Assembly: GCA_003695455.1 (NCBI GenBank)
Contig: RFJF01000022.1
Span: 1-13,933 of the forward strand
DNA length: 13,933 nucleotides
Reading direction: 5' to 3'
Source: Chloroflexota bacterium
GTDB taxonomy: Bacteria > Chloroflexota > Anaerolineae > 4572-78 > J111
Shown: positions 13,819-13,933 of the stretch, piece after piece
Layout: each line of letters begins with the position of its first letter
Numbering within the stretch: the stretch's first letter is position 1
Program-made: the position numbers and the translations under genes
The notes under the pieces: generated by a model
The model's input: only the letters and a program-made list of their open reading frames with translations
Told to the model about the DNA's origin: nothing
Databases searched by the model: none

Positions 13819-13933
13819 ATGATTAGAGGGTTGTACACCGCCGCCGCCGGAATGCTGACCGGCCTGCTGCGCCACGAAAGCATTGTGCAAAATCTGGCAA
13901 ACGTGCGCACGGTGGGTTACAAAGCCGACCGCG
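13819..13933 (+). CDS. Flagellar rod/hook protein, FlgF/FlgG family (5' part only)
   Basis: The first 38 codons of a rod-hook family protein, cut off by the window edge. The N-terminus MIRGLYTAAAGMLTG, then QNLANVRTVGYKADR, fits the flagellar basal-body rod motif (NNLANxxTxGYK-like) of FlgF/FlgG. The variant VQNLANVRT, in place of the usual NNLANVNT, is notable but within family range. AGGAGG (13806-13811) gives a strong start. The choice between FlgF and FlgG cannot be made from this fragment. Confidence 0.88.
   Translation, partial: MIRGLYTAAAGMLTGLLRHESIVQNLANVRTVGYKADR

Overview
The window is a flagellar type III export and regulation locus from a bacterium, read mostly on the + strand, with a divergent two-gene second-messenger operon on the - strand at its left. 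The organism is probably a monoderm, and Chloroflexota (Anaerolineae-like) is my best guess. The reasons are an LPXTG sortase substrate with a Thr/Pro linker inside the cluster, a gene order similar to the Bacillus fla/che operon (flhB-flhA-flhF-flhG ... sigma factor followed by a SwrB-like gene), and a zinc-ribbon/class III cyclase/AAA/TPR protein of a type common in Chloroflexota. This placement is inference; no rRNA or marker gene is present.

Left part (1-3619, - strand): a truncated terminator at the edge, a nucleotide cyclase-ATPase-TPR protein, and just upstream of it in the same operon an HD-GYP protein with intact motifs. The two genes are 2 nt apart. The 251-bp divergent region (3620-3870) holds two tandem sites on the - strand that match the flagellar sigma-28 consensus in sequence and exact spacing, an extended -10 promoter facing fliR, a repeated CTGCAAATAGTG element and a perfect hairpin just before fliR.

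Middle (3871-10861, + strand): fliR, flhB, an HDOD gene, flhA, flhF and flhG follow with overlaps or short gaps and look like one transcript. FliR, FlhB and FlhA are membrane parts of the export gate. FlhF and FlhG are the GTPase/ATPase pair that sets flagellar position and number. The HDOD gene sits translationally coupled between flhB and flhA. The start of flhF lies in a 15-bp tandem duplication whose first copy carries an ATG-TGA start-stop.

Right part (10873-13933): a small two-helix membrane protein with an acidic tail, the flagellar sigma factor FliA/SigD, and a SwrB-like membrane protein with an unexpected SAM-like middle domain. Then come an LPXTG surface protein with its own probable promoter and inverted repeat, and the first 38 codons of a rod/hook protein of the FlgF/FlgG family.

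A working model is that a housekeeping promoter drives fliR through the sigma factor gene, that FliA then activates the divergent HD-GYP/cyclase operon, and that second messengers (c-di-GMP, cAMP) are thereby tied to flagellar completion. fliP and fliQ, normally beside fliR, are not in the window.
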